Shown here piece after piece: positions 7,944 to 17,258 of a DNA stretch of 64,000 nt. The number at the start of each line of letters is the position of its first letter. Within the stretch, counting starts at the first letter, position 1. The stretch spans positions 403,754 through 467,753 of the forward strand of contig JAQBNH010000019.1 of assembly GCA_028288705.1 (NCBI GenBank). The letters run 5' to 3'. The position numbers and the translations under genes were made by a program. The notes under the pieces are model-generated. The model did not search any database, had not been told where the DNA came from, and was given only the letters and a program-made list of their open reading frames with translations. Source of the DNA: Ferruginibacter sp. GTDB taxonomy: Bacteria; Bacteroidota; Bacteroidia; Chitinophagales; Chitinophagaceae.

Positions 7944-9320
7944 ATGAATATAATCCCTTTTGCCATTGCGCTGTTATTTGCGCTTCCTGCCAGCAGCCAG
8001 GATTTGCAGGCTAATTTACAATACGCGATCACCGCCCTGGAAAATGATCCGCAACTAAAACATGGAACGATCGCCCTATATGTCGTGGATCGCGATAATG
8101 GTCAACTGGTATTTGAGAAAAACGCGCAGACCGGCATGGCGCCTGCAAGTTGCCAGAAGATCATTACGAGTGCCGCTGCGTATGAATTACTCGGGAAGGG
8201 TTACCGCTATAAAACATTGATCAGTACAAATGCGCATGGCGATATCGTTTTCCAGGCTTGCGGTGATCCCACATTAGGTAGCTGGAGATGGAAACAAACA
8301 GATAAACCCGAGCAAATGCTGGCGGATATTTTCAGACGCAATAACATTTACAAGATCAATGGCGATATTGTTGTCAAGAGCAACAGGTTTGCCTATCAGC
8401 CATTACCAGACGGCTGGATCTGGCAGGACATCGGTAATTATTATGGTGCCGGCGCCTGGGGTTTAAACTGGCACGAAAACCAATATGACCTTAACCTTTC
8501 CAGCGGAGATAAGGTTGGGTCGGCAACAACAATCCTTTCAACCACACCTGTTAACCTGAAGACCCAGATTACTAATTTAATTGTGGCAGGAGCGAAAGGC
8601 AGTGGTGACAACGGGTATATCTATTCAGCACCGTACCAGGAGAAGATTTATACAACGGGCACGATACCGGCTGGAGAAAAGAAATTTACTATTTCTGGTT
8701 CTATGCCGAATCCGCCGTTATATTTTGCGCAACGCCTACAAGAAATATTTGCCGAAAACAAGATGGCTTTCTCCGGGAAACTTGTTGCCGTAAATCCCGC
8801 AACAAGCCCGTTTACGGAAACAAACTACCGGCTGATCGATTCCATTGTGTCGCCGCCATTGGATTCGATCAATTACTGGTTCCTGAAAAAAAGCGTGAAC
8901 CTGTTTGGAGAAGCTTTGGTAAAAACCATTGCGCTGGAAAAAGAGGGGATTGGAAATACAGATCAGGGCGTGTCACTGATCCGCAAGTTCTGGAGCACCG
9001 CCGGCATCGAGCCGTCCGCCATTAAGATCGCTGACGGAAGCGGTTTGTCGCCCGGAAACCGCGTTACCGCAGATGCATTGGTAACCGTATTACAATTTGC
9101 CAGGAAAGCAGATTGGTTCTCCTCCTTTTATTTTGCACTACCCGAAATGAACGGCATCAAAATGAAAGATGGCTACATCAATGGTGTTCGTTCTTATGCG
9201 GGTTACATTGATGCAAAGAATGGAAAGCACTACAGTTTTGCCTTCCTTGTCAATAATTTTGACGGAAGTGCAGGCACGGTAAGGGAAAAAATGTGGAAAG
9301 TTCTCGATCTATTAAAATAA
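7944..9320 (+). CDS. D-alanyl-D-alanine carboxypeptidase/endopeptidase (PBP4, S13 family)
   Basis: 458 residues from the ATG at 7944, which begins a clear signal peptide (cleavage near PASSQ). A longer frame from 7893 would overlap cinA and is rejected. The S13 motifs are SxxK as SCQK, SxN as SVN in KKSVNLFGEAL, and a third motif that reads KDG rather than the usual KTG (in IKMKDGYINGVRSYAGY). The long insert typical of PBP4/DacB lies between the first two motifs. The predicted role is periplasmic trimming of peptidoglycan peptides. The KTG-to-KDG change could be a lineage variant or affect catalysis. The next gene starts 20 bases downstream. Confidence 0.88.
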   Translation: MNIIPFAIALLFALPASSQDLQANLQYAITALENDPQLKHGTIALYVVDRDNGQLVFEKNAQTGMAPASCQKIITSAAAYELLGKGYRYKTLISTNAHGDIVFQACGDPTLGSWRWKQTDKPEQMLADIFRRNNIYKINGDIVVKSNRFAYQPLPDGWIWQDIGNYYGAGAWGLNWHENQYDLNLSSGDKVGSATTILSTTPVNLKTQITNLIVAGAKGSGDNGYIYSAPYQEKIYTTGTIPAGEKKFTISGSMPNPPLYFAQRLQEIFAENKMAFSGKLVAVNPATSPFTETNYRLIDSIVSPPLDSINYWFLKKSVNLFGEALVKTIALEKEGIGNTDQGVSLIRKFWSTAGIEPSAIKIADGSGLSPGNRVTADALVTVLQFARKADWFSSFYFALPEMNGIKMKDGYINGVRSYAGYIDAKNGKHYSFAFLVNNFDGSAGTVREKMWKVLDLLK

Positions 9321-9340
9321 TTTCACCGAAACGCAACAGC

Positions 9341-9775
9341 ATGACAGAACAAAATTTTAGCAATCACAGCCGCATGGTTCCCTTATTTCATTATGTGGGT
9401 TACCCGCTGGGTATTTTTGTCCTGGTGGTGGCAGGCCGCAATATTTACGAAGCCTGCAATGAGCATCTCGACCTGTACATACCCATTTTGTTTTTTGCGA
9501 TTGGCCTCGTATTGATGATCCTGCTTTGGTATGCCCGTTATTTTGCTTTGCGTGCCCAGGACCGCGCCATCCGTGCGGAAGAAAACCTTCGTTATTTTGC
9601 TATCACGGGAAACCTGCTGGACAGCAAACTGCGCATGGCACAAATCATCGCGCTTCGCTTTGCACCCAACAACGAATTGCTGGATCTAGCCCATCGTGCG
9701 GTGTCGGAAAATCTTTCGCCAAAAGATATCAAGAAAGCGATCCAGCATTGGAAGCCCGATTACAACCGGGTATAG
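9341..9775 (+). CDS. DUF6526-like membrane protein
   Basis: 144 residues from ATG 9341. The start is chosen because the family begins with a conserved EQNFxNHxR motif, here EQNFSNHSRMVPLFHYV. Two membrane helices are visible at about 23-42 and 54-73, followed by a charged soluble tail (RAQDRAIRAEENLRYF, then LSPKDIKKAIQHW). I recall this pattern from a Bacteroidota family listed as DUF6526; its function is unknown. It sits 20 bases behind the PBP4-like gene and is probably cotranscribed. Confidence 0.75.
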   Translation: MTEQNFSNHSRMVPLFHYVGYPLGIFVLVVAGRNIYEACNEHLDLYIPILFFAIGLVLMILLWYARYFALRAQDRAIRAEENLRYFAITGNLLDSKLRMAQIIALRFAPNNELLDLAHRAVSENLSPKDIKKAIQHWKPDYNRV

Positions 9776-9866
9776 AGAGGAATGACGATTTAGTTTAGAT
9801 TGCGGATCCGGCAGATTTACGAAAGTTTTTCTGCTGCATCTTTTTATTGCGGCAGCTGCGTTCAAC

Positions 9867-10280
9867 CTAAACCGGGAAGTATCCCTGCAATTTTTCGCGG
9901 AAAACATCCGGCATATCGCAACGCTTCATCCCGTTCGCTATCATAAAGTACAGTGTGACATCGCCTACATTAAGCAATTCATCTTTTTCATTGTAGATCT
10001 CTGAATGAAAAATGATCCGGTGATGTTGTGGCAGTTCGCGCAGCGTCGTTTTCACCGTGATCAGGTCATCATATTTTGCAGGGCGAAGAAATTTGCTGTG
10101 GATGTCGATCACCGGCATAATGATGCCCATCGCTTCAATGTCTTTATAGGTAAAACCCAATTGGCGGATCGACTCTGTTCTTCCGATCTCGTAAAACTGC
10201 GCGTAATGCCCATGGTACACAACACCCATCTGGTCAGTAAGTGCGTAATGTATCCTGATCTGTGTCTCTGTTGTGTACAT
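9867..10280 (-). CDS. Acyl-CoA thioesterase, YbgC/4HBT hot-dog fold
   Basis: 137 residues, a typical single hot-dog domain. The 4-hydroxybenzoyl-CoA thioesterase signature is present: TDQMGVVYHGHYAQFYEIGR, with catalytic Asp16, then the long helix, and HSKFLRPAKYDDLITVKT. Relatives hydrolyse acyl-CoA or acyl-ACP thioesters in the cytoplasm. It lies 41 bases downstream of the DoxX gene on the same strand. The convergent gap to the DUF6526 gene shows no strong terminator. Confidence 0.9.
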   Translation of the reverse strand: MYTTETQIRIHYALTDQMGVVYHGHYAQFYEIGRTESIRQLGFTYKDIEAMGIIMPVIDIHSKFLRPAKYDDLITVKTTLRELPQHHRIIFHSEIYNEKDELLNVGDVTLYFMIANGMKRCDMPDVFREKLQGYFPV

Positions 10281-10321
10281 GATAATCGCCTCTGCCGGCA
10301 GGTTATTTTCTTAATGAATTT

Positions 10322-10729
10322 TTATTTCCCGATCATGCTGTCTACACTTACGCGTCCCGGACCAACAAATAACAGCACTAAAAATGCACCCAGGTATAGC
10401 GTGGCCATTTCTCCTTTTCCAAAAACTTCGGCATTGTGCGTAACAAACAATGCGTAGCACATACAGATGATGATGGGAATGGTTGCAAGCCTGGTAAACA
10501 ATCCCAGAATGATAAAGAGTGCGCAAAAGAATTCTGCGAAGATGACGAGTGCTGTTGTAAAGCCGCTGCCCATGTGAAACAGGTTAGGCATGTGTGCTGC
10601 GGTTTCATTAAAATTCTTCAGCTTGCCATAGCCATGATTCATCATCAGGATGCCAAAGATAAGTCGGAGCGTGAGCATGGCTGCGCTGAAAGCACCCGCA
10701 GAATATTTTGTAGATAATAATTTTCTCAT
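10322..10729 (-). CDS. DoxX-family membrane protein
   Basis: 135 residues from the ATG at 10729; the frame extends to 10801 but the extra 24 residues are polar and lack family similarity. Four hydrophobic helices are visible, with DoxX hallmarks LRLIFGILMMNHGYGKL near the N-terminus and EFFCALFIILGLFTRLATIP in the middle. DoxX proteins are small inner-membrane proteins linked to redox or thiol stress in some bacteria; the substrate here is unknown. It probably shares a transcript with the downstream thioesterase gene. A second DoxX protein is encoded at 52727-53203. Confidence 0.85.
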   Translation of the reverse strand: MRKLLSTKYSAGAFSAAMLTLRLIFGILMMNHGYGKLKNFNETAAHMPNLFHMGSGFTTALVIFAEFFCALFIILGLFTRLATIPIIICMCYALFVTHNAEVFGKGEMATLYLGAFLVLLFVGPGRVSVDSMIGK

Positions 10730-10903
10730 GAAGGAAGATTGGTTTTTATTGTTAGTTGATGAGGTAAAAATAGTGTAACCAAATCTAAATATCCTGACCA
10801 CCGCAACAATTATCTTTTTTGTTTTATCATTCCTTTAACAGGCATTTAAAAATAGATTCGTTTTGTTTACAGCTCCCGGGCTGCTGTATTTCTTGGAATA
10901 ATG

Positions 10904-10933
10904 TTTGTTGCTCAGGCGGAGGATTTACATTTG
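10904..10933 (+). promoter_or_regulatory. Promoter of the TPR/outer-membrane operon
   Basis: A TTTG at 10904-10907, 18 bases, then TACATTTG at 10926-10933 form a good Bacteroidota promoter (TTG / TAnnTTTG). Transcription is expected to begin near 10940, giving a leader of about 25 bases before the ATG at 10963. Confidence 0.7.
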
Positions 10934-10962
10934 CACCGGAATCATTCAACTAACCCCCAACA

Positions 10963-13900
10963 ATGAAGCAGAAAATATTCCTCAGCATCTTGCTGGCAGG
11001 CCTAACAGGCGCTGCAGTTGCACAGCCTACCCATACTATTACAGATCCTGAAAAAGAGTACAAGGTTGTAAAAGAATATATCGCGAAAGAAGAATATGCA
11101 TTCGCTTTCCCGCTGGTAAAGGAGTTGAAAAAAAAATATCCCGATAATACCTCCAGCGATCACGCATACATTAATGAAGATGTTAGTTATTATTATGTGC
11201 TCTGCGGCCTGAAACTCGAACAGGAGGCGGCACGGGACGAAGCGCAGCAATATATTATGTCTGTGAACAATGAGCCGCGCCGGCAATTGATGAGTTTTCA
11301 CCTCGCACATTATTTTTTTAGTAAAAACGAATTTGCCTCTGCTATTGAATATTTTGACAAGGCCGGTTACGATAACCTTAGCAACGAACAAATCGCCGAT
11401 GCGAAATTTGAAAAAGCCTATGCCTATTTCAATCTGAAACAATTTGCTGCAGCAAAACCGCTGTTTAACGAGATTCATCAACTTCCCTCCAATAAATATT
11501 ACCTGCCTGCTAATTATTATTATGGGTTCATTTCCTATTACGACCGCCAGTACGCCGAAGCGCTTACCGCATTTAAGCTTGTAGAAAATGATGAAGCGTA
11601 CAAAACAGTCGTTCCCTATTATATCGCCGAGATTTATTATTTCCAGGGAAAAAAAGATGAAGCATTAAGTTATGGGGAAGCAGCACTGGCCAAAGGATCG
11701 GTACTGTATTATGAAAAACAGTTGAAACTTTTAATGGGGCAGTTATATTTTGAAAGAAAAGAATATGCGAAAGCGCTGCCTTTGCTCGAAGATTATCTAA
11801 ACAACACGCCTAAAGTAACGAAGGAAGTTTTGTATGAGCTGAGTTATGCTTATTACAAGCAAGACGAATTGGATAAAGCCATTGCGGGCTTTAAGCAGCT
11901 AAGTAATGAGCGCGATTCGATGGGTCAAAACAGTATGTATTTGCTGGGCGATCTGTATTTACGAACCAATCAGAAAGCGAATGCGCGCACAGCTTTTCAA
12001 TACAGCGCATTCAACAGCAGCAACAGCCAGCAACAAAAAGTTTCCCGGTTTAACTATGCCAAGCTTTCCTACGAATTGGGGTATTCAGATGTGGCGCTCA
12101 CGGAAATGAAAAATTATCTCCGCGACTATCCGAATTCGGAATATGATACAGAAGCCAAAGAGATATTGGTAAACCTGTTTACGACCGGCAATAATTTTAA
12201 TGAAGCTCTCGCTTTGTATGAATCTTTTAAAACGCCGACGGCTTCCATGCAAAAGGCGTATCCAAAGATTCTTTACGGTCGTGCCATTGCTTATATAAAT
12301 GATCAGCAACTTGCCCCGGCGGACGATTTATTGAATAAAGTTCTGGCGAATAACCTTTCCGGTAATTTACTGCCTTATGCTAATTTCTGGAAAGGCGAGA
12401 TCGCTTACAGGCAGCAACGGTATGACGATGCCATCCGTTACCTCGAACTCTACCTGCAGGGAAATGTGCCGGCGCAGGGGGAAGCGAACCCGGCAGCAGC
12501 AAGGTATAATCTTGGCTACAGCTGGTTGCAAAAAGAAGATTACCGACGTGCCCTGGGTTACTTTGAACAAGTTACACGTAGCGCGACTGCTGCATCAAAC
12601 TCTTTGGAGCAGGATGCTTATCTCCGCAGCGCGGATAGCTATTACATGCTGAAAGACTTTTCAAAAGCAGGGGCGATGTATGAAAATATTATTTCGAATG
12701 CATTGCCGCAGGCAGATTATGCCAGTTACCAAAAAGCGATGATCGCGGGCATCAGAAGCAGTTCAGAAAAAATCCGCATCCTGAATACACTGACGCGGCA
12801 ATACCCATCCAGTACGCTAGTTCAGGATGTTAACATGGCGATCGCACTGACTTATATCGCGGATGAAAAATTTATGGATGCGGTGCCTTACCTCAATAAT
12901 ATTCTGGCATCATCTAATACCGGCCTGAAGCCAATGGCTTATTTAAAACTTGGCCTGGCTTACTATAACGCAGACAATAACAATGAAGCATTAAAAAGTT
13001 ACCAGCAGCTCATCCAGAAATACCCACAGTCAACAGAAGCGGATGAGGCCATGGGAATCATTAAAGACATTTATATAGAAGAAGGTAAGCCGAATGAATA
13101 CGTCGACCTGATGAAGAAGAACGGCAAGACTATCTCCGTTTCTGAAGCAGATTCGCTCACATACAGCGCTGCGATCCTGAAATACAATGCCAATGATTGT
13201 GCTGCTGCGATCAACGGCTTCACTAATTATTTATCCCGTTATGCAGATGGCGTTTATGCGATCGAAGCAAATTATTTACGCAGCGAATGTTATCAGAAAA
13301 GTAAAGACTGGCAAAATGCTTTACAGGGATATGCCTATGTAAACAGCCGTGGTCTGAATAAATATTACGAAAAGGCGACGCTCGAGGCTGCACGTATCAA
13401 TTACTTTGAATTGAAAAATTATCCTGAGGCGAAGAGATATTTCGAAGCGCTTCGCAGTAACGCCGTTAACCAGGACAATCAGCTGGAAGCCTTGCGGGGG
13501 CTCGTTCGTAGCCAGTACCTACTGAAGGATTACGCCGCAGCAAATGACGCCGCGAAGGAGTTACTCACGAAGAAAGGTTTAAGCACTGATGATCGTTCCA
13601 TTGGATTTTTATTGCTGGGTAAATCGCAGCAGGTAAATAACGATTGTAACGCTGCCATCAGTTCTTTCAAATCTGCCGCTGCTATCAATAAATCTGCCTG
13701 GGGGGCAGAAGCACGTTACGAAATTGCAAATTGCTATTTCAGTCAGAATAATTTGCCTGCCGCAGAAAAAGCCGGTCTGGCGGTAATTAAAGAAACAGGG
13801 TCGTATGATATGTGGGTGACCAAATCATATATCCTGCTCGGGGATATTTTCATGGCGCAGAAAGATTACTTCAACGCGAAGGCAACTTATGAAAGTGTAG

Positions 13901-13998
13901 CGCGCAATGCTGCCATCCCTGAATTGAAAAATGAGGCGCAACAAAAGCTGGATAAAGCCATCGCAGAAGAGAAACAAAATTCTAAAATCGGTAACTAA
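10963..13998 (+). CDS. Large tetratricopeptide-repeat protein, exported
   Basis: 1011 residues with a signal peptide at 1-20 (ending AAVAQ). The rest is almost entirely alpha-helical TPR-like repeats; typical signatures such as ALPLLEDYLN, AIRYLELYLQG and LGLAYYNADNNNEAL recur every 35-40 residues across the whole length. There is no transmembrane segment after the signal, so I infer a periplasmic protein-protein interaction scaffold. It starts an operon with an outer-membrane barrel five bases downstream, a HU-CCDC81-like membrane protein and a methyltransferase. A role as periplasmic partner of the barrel is an inference from order alone. Confidence 0.85.
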   Translation: MKQKIFLSILLAGLTGAAVAQPTHTITDPEKEYKVVKEYIAKEEYAFAFPLVKELKKKYPDNTSSDHAYINEDVSYYYVLCGLKLEQEAARDEAQQYIMSVNNEPRRQLMSFHLAHYFFSKNEFASAIEYFDKAGYDNLSNEQIADAKFEKAYAYFNLKQFAAAKPLFNEIHQLPSNKYYLPANYYYGFISYYDRQYAEALTAFKLVENDEAYKTVVPYYIAEIYYFQGKKDEALSYGEAALAKGSVLYYEKQLKLLMGQLYFERKEYAKALPLLEDYLNNTPKVTKEVLYELSYAYYKQDELDKAIAGFKQLSNERDSMGQNSMYLLGDLYLRTNQKANARTAFQYSAFNSSNSQQQKVSRFNYAKLSYELGYSDVALTEMKNYLRDYPNSEYDTEAKEILVNLFTTGNNFNEALALYESFKTPTASMQKAYPKILYGRAIAYINDQQLAPADDLLNKVLANNLSGNLLPYANFWKGEIAYRQQRYDDAIRYLELYLQGNVPAQGEANPAAARYNLGYSWLQKEDYRRALGYFEQVTRSATAASNSLEQDAYLRSADSYYMLKDFSKAGAMYENIISNALPQADYASYQKAMIAGIRSSSEKIRILNTLTRQYPSSTLVQDVNMAIALTYIADEKFMDAVPYLNNILASSNTGLKPMAYLKLGLAYYNADNNNEALKSYQQLIQKYPQSTEADEAMGIIKDIYIEEGKPNEYVDLMKKNGKTISVSEADSLTYSAAILKYNANDCAAAINGFTNYLSRYADGVYAIEANYLRSECYQKSKDWQNALQGYAYVNSRGLNKYYEKATLEAARINYFELKNYPEAKRYFEALRSNAVNQDNQLEALRGLVRSQYLLKDYAAANDAAKELLTKKGLSTDDRSIGFLLLGKSQQVNNDCNAAISSFKSAAAINKSAWGAEARYEIANCYFSQNNLPAAEKAGLAVIKETGSYDMWVTKSYILLGDIFMAQKDYFNAKATYESVARNAAIPELKNEAQQKLDKAIAEEKQNSKIGN

Positions 13999-14003
13999 TT
14001 ATA

Positions 14004-15671
14004 ATGACGAAGCAATCATTTTACAAACAGAAGCTATTATCAAGATCAGCGATGATTTTCCTGCTATCAGGTGCCATTGGTTTCAACGCAAATGCGCAAC
14101 GCGACACAACGAAAAAGCAGTCGATCGATATCACCTCCTCGTATAAGCCTGTGTTGCGCAACGCAGTGAAAATTAATTTTTCCGGGTCACAATTGGCGGC
14201 AGATACCTCGCGCCCCGTACTTGCTTATACGATCCCGGCACAAAATCTTTTTTATGCCTATCAGCCTATTTCTTTAAAACCGCTGGCATTGGAGGCAGAT
14301 ACCAATTTATATCTCGGCGGCAGGCATTACATAAAGGCCGGCTTTGGGAGCTACAGCACGCCGTATGTCAAGGCTGGCTTAAGTTTTGGTGATGGAAGAA
14401 CCAGTTTGTTTAACCTCACGGGCAAGTATATCGGCTCCAAAGGCGATATCAAAAACCAGGATTATTCGCAGATGAATGTGACAGCTGCCGGTAGTTATTT
14501 CGGGAAGAAAAATGAAGTGTACGCGGGCGCTTCCTATAGCCAGGACAATTATTATTTATACGGATATGATCATGCTGTTTATGATTTTAAAAGAGATGAA
14601 ATCCGCCAGCAATTCCAGGATATAACGATCACCGGCGGTGCGAAGAATTCGGTGAAGACAGGAACAGGCATCAGTTACAATCCTAACCTGGAACTTAATT
14701 TTTTCACGAATAAAAATAAGATCAGCGAAACCACGATCAAGGTAAATCTGCCTGTAGAAAAAATAATTAACGAAAACATTACGGCGCAACTGGAAGCGAA
14801 GGGTGATTTCAGCCACTATTCTACCACCGGAATTATTGCCAACAATACAAAGTTCAGCAATAACCTCATCAGCGTTTCACCCGCTATTTTGTATCATGCA
14901 CCCCGCGTTTATTTTACCGGTGGTATCAGCCCAACATGGAATAACGGCAAATGGGAATTCCTGCCGAATGTTCATGCCGAAGCACAATTACAGGAAAACG
15001 TGTTCATGCTGCAGGCTGGTTGGGTAGGGCGTTTCACGAAAAATACTTACCGGAACCTCACCACGGCGAATCCTTATTTACTACGCGCAGATACGCAGTT
15101 GAACACCAAGGAGATCGAATATTACGGGGGACTAAAAGCTACGTTGGGCAAGCATTTTAATGTGAATGCAAAAGCAGGGTGGGTATCATTTGACCAGTTT
15201 CCCATTTTCATCAATGATACAGCAACAGACAGCAAAGGATTTTTAGTGAAGCATGAACCAACGATGAATAGCCTGCGGGTGCATGGCGATATCAGTTATA
15301 TCAACCAGGATAAATTTACCCTCAATGCGGGCATTACATTTAACGGGTACACCGGCATGAATGTGAACCGTAAAGCATGGAATACATTGCCGATGGAAGC
15401 AACTGCCTCCCTGCGCTGGTTTGCTTTTAAGCACCTGTTGATAAAATCTGATCTCTGGCTCTTTGGCGGTGGTAACGCTATTACAAAAGGAAACAGCAGC
15501 CGCGGGTTTTCCGGTGGAACCGATTTAAGTGCAGGCGCAGAATATAAGATCAACAAACAGTTTAGTGCCTGGCTCGATGTAAACAACATCCTCAATGATA
15601 AATATGAACGCTGGCACAACTATCAGGTGTATGGCTTAAATTTAGTTGGCGGGATCTTAATTCATTTTTAA
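14004..15671 (+). CDS. Outer-membrane beta-barrel protein, TonB-receptor-like
   Basis: 555 residues with a signal peptide ending near NANAQ (about 31). From residue 100 on the sequence consists of alternating, aromatic-girdled strands (for example YVKAGLSFGDGRTSLFNLTG), and it ends in a hydrophobic strand VGGILIHF with a terminal Phe, the usual BAM-recognised end. The final WLDVNNILNDKYERW segment is typical of TonB-dependent receptors. A plug domain is not evident, so this is either a plugless relative or a porin-like barrel. It follows the TPR gene by five bases, so translational coupling and joint function are likely. Confidence 0.75.
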   Translation: MTKQSFYKQKLLSRSAMIFLLSGAIGFNANAQRDTTKKQSIDITSSYKPVLRNAVKINFSGSQLAADTSRPVLAYTIPAQNLFYAYQPISLKPLALEADTNLYLGGRHYIKAGFGSYSTPYVKAGLSFGDGRTSLFNLTGKYIGSKGDIKNQDYSQMNVTAAGSYFGKKNEVYAGASYSQDNYYLYGYDHAVYDFKRDEIRQQFQDITITGGAKNSVKTGTGISYNPNLELNFFTNKNKISETTIKVNLPVEKIINENITAQLEAKGDFSHYSTTGIIANNTKFSNNLISVSPAILYHAPRVYFTGGISPTWNNGKWEFLPNVHAEAQLQENVFMLQAGWVGRFTKNTYRNLTTANPYLLRADTQLNTKEIEYYGGLKATLGKHFNVNAKAGWVSFDQFPIFINDTATDSKGFLVKHEPTMNSLRVHGDISYINQDKFTLNAGITFNGYTGMNVNRKAWNTLPMEATASLRWFAFKHLLIKSDLWLFGGGNAITKGNSSRGFSGGTDLSAGAEYKINKQFSAWLDVNNILNDKYERWHNYQVYGLNLVGGILIHF

Positions 15672-15691
15672 TAGCCATATTTGCAGCAGTT

Positions 15692-16330
15692 ATGCAGCAG
15701 CTTTTATCAAATTATCTTTTTCAAAATAAATTTTGTCCATTGCCCGGACTAGGTTCCCTGCAACTGCGTGATGGAATAGCCGTGGTGGATCATACCGAAA
15801 AAACAATTGCAGCACCACAGCCTTTAGTGCGTTTTACTAAAAAAGAATTACCGGCATTTGACCTGGTGAATTTTCTTGCAGCTACACAGCATACCAGCAG
15901 GGAAACGGCTACCGAACAACTGGAGGTCTATCTTGCTGGCATTCGCGGGATGGAACCAGGGGAACGAAAATCGTTTGCAACAGTAGGCGAATTTTACCGC
16001 GATGATGCAGGTAGCCTGGTTTTTGAACAGCGGGCTTTGCCTGCTGATATTTTGCCTGCAGTGACCGCTGAGCGGGTGATCCATCCAAATGAAGCTCACC
16101 AGATGTTGGTTGGTGATACACATACTACGACGACGGCGATGTCGGAATTTTATAACGCTGAAGATCAAACGGCAAGATCGAAATGGTGGATTGCGGCCCT
16201 CGTCATGGCTTTAATAGCCATTGCTACAATCGTTTATTATTTTAATGATACCCATCATAACAAAATGTTTGGTAACGCGCAACAGGTTAAGCCGGCTACA
16301 GCAGCGCCTACTTACGACAGTTCCAGATAA
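15692..16330 (+). CDS. HU-CCDC81-like domain protein with one membrane helix
   Basis: 212 residues. The N-terminus (QQLLSNYLFQNKFCPLPGLGSLQL) and the following VRFTKKELPAFDLVNFLA resemble the tandem HU-fold pair called HU-CCDC81 in bacteria. Many such proteins continue with a membrane helix and a periplasmic SPOR domain. Here a helix is visible at about 167-187 (WWIAALVMALIAIATIVYYF), but only about 25 residues follow and no SPOR domain is present. I infer an inner-membrane protein with a cytoplasmic HU-like head. It is the third gene of the TPR/barrel operon, 20 bases after the barrel gene. Confidence 0.65.
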   Translation: MQQLLSNYLFQNKFCPLPGLGSLQLRDGIAVVDHTEKTIAAPQPLVRFTKKELPAFDLVNFLAATQHTSRETATEQLEVYLAGIRGMEPGERKSFATVGEFYRDDAGSLVFEQRALPADILPAVTAERVIHPNEAHQMLVGDTHTTTTAMSEFYNAEDQTARSKWWIAALVMALIAIATIVYYFNDTHHNKMFGNAQQVKPATAAPTYDSSR

Positions 16331-16361
16331 AATGATTTTCTTTGCGCTTTAATTTTCCTGA

Positions 16362-17258
16362 ATGATTCATTATAAGCAGTGCCCCGTTTGTGGCGGCGAT
16401 TCCATATCAGCAGTGCTCAGTGCAAAAGACCATACCATAAGTGCTGAAAATTTCAGCATTTGTAAATGCGCCGGTTGTACGTTAATGTTCACACAGGATG
16501 TACCCGGGCAAAACGCGATCGGTCCTTACTACGCTTCTGATAATTATATTTCTCATAGCGATACGGACAAAGGATTTGTCAACAGGCTGTATCATGCCGT
16601 TCGCAAACGAACACTCCAGGCGAAGCGCCGGCTCGTACAGCGCGAAACTCATCTGCCTGCTGGCGTTATCCTCGATATTGGTTGCGGAACAGGAGCTTTC
16701 CTTAACGAAATGCAAACCAACAAGTGGACAGGCATTGGGCTGGAACCGGATGAAACGGCGCGAAATAATGCGCAGCGTTTGTATAATATCTCGCCGCTTT
16801 CGCCCGATAACTTGTTTAAGCTGGAACATGGGTCAGTGGACGCGATATCGATGTGGCATGTGCTGGAGCATGTACATCAATTGCAGGAATATGTTGTGCA
16901 AATGGAAAAATTACTGCGTCCCGGCGGACGAATCTTTATTGCTGTTCCAAACTATACCTCCCACGACGCACAGCACTACAAAGAAGATTGGGCGGCCTAC
17001 GATGTGCCGCGGCATTTGTATCATTTCTCGCCACAAAGTATGCGACGTCTCATGCAGGTCAACGGACTTACTGTGGAGAAGATAAAGCCGATGTGGTACG
17101 ATGCATTTTACGTGAGCATGCTGAGTGAGCAATACAAAAATGGGAAAGGCAATATTATCGCGGCGTTCCTTACAGGGCTGGTGTCCAATATCAACACCCT
17201 TTTTGATAAAGAGCGTTGCAGTTCCCTGATTTACGTGATCAAAAAAACGACAACTTAG
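16362..17258 (+). CDS. SAM-dependent methyltransferase with N-terminal zinc-binding motif
   Basis: 298 residues. The N-terminal 45 residues hold CPVCGG and CKCAGC, a likely four-cysteine zinc site seen in methyltransferases acting on glycans or small metabolites. The Rossmann methyltransferase domain follows, with SAM motif I as ILDIGCGTGAFL and SMWHVLEHV after the acidic motif. LLRPGGRIFIAVPN is the post-motif. The C-terminal region is short and may hold the acceptor site. The acceptor is unknown. It closes the TPR/barrel operon and interlocks by four bases (17255-17258) with the convergent glutamine cyclotransferase gene. Confidence 0.8.
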   Translation: MIHYKQCPVCGGDSISAVLSAKDHTISAENFSICKCAGCTLMFTQDVPGQNAIGPYYASDNYISHSDTDKGFVNRLYHAVRKRTLQAKRRLVQRETHLPAGVILDIGCGTGAFLNEMQTNKWTGIGLEPDETARNNAQRLYNISPLSPDNLFKLEHGSVDAISMWHVLEHVHQLQEYVVQMEKLLRPGGRIFIAVPNYTSHDAQHYKEDWAAYDVPRHLYHFSPQSMRRLMQVNGLTVEKIKPMWYDAFYVSMLSEQYKNGKGNIIAAFLTGLVSNINTLFDKERCSSLIYVIKKTTT

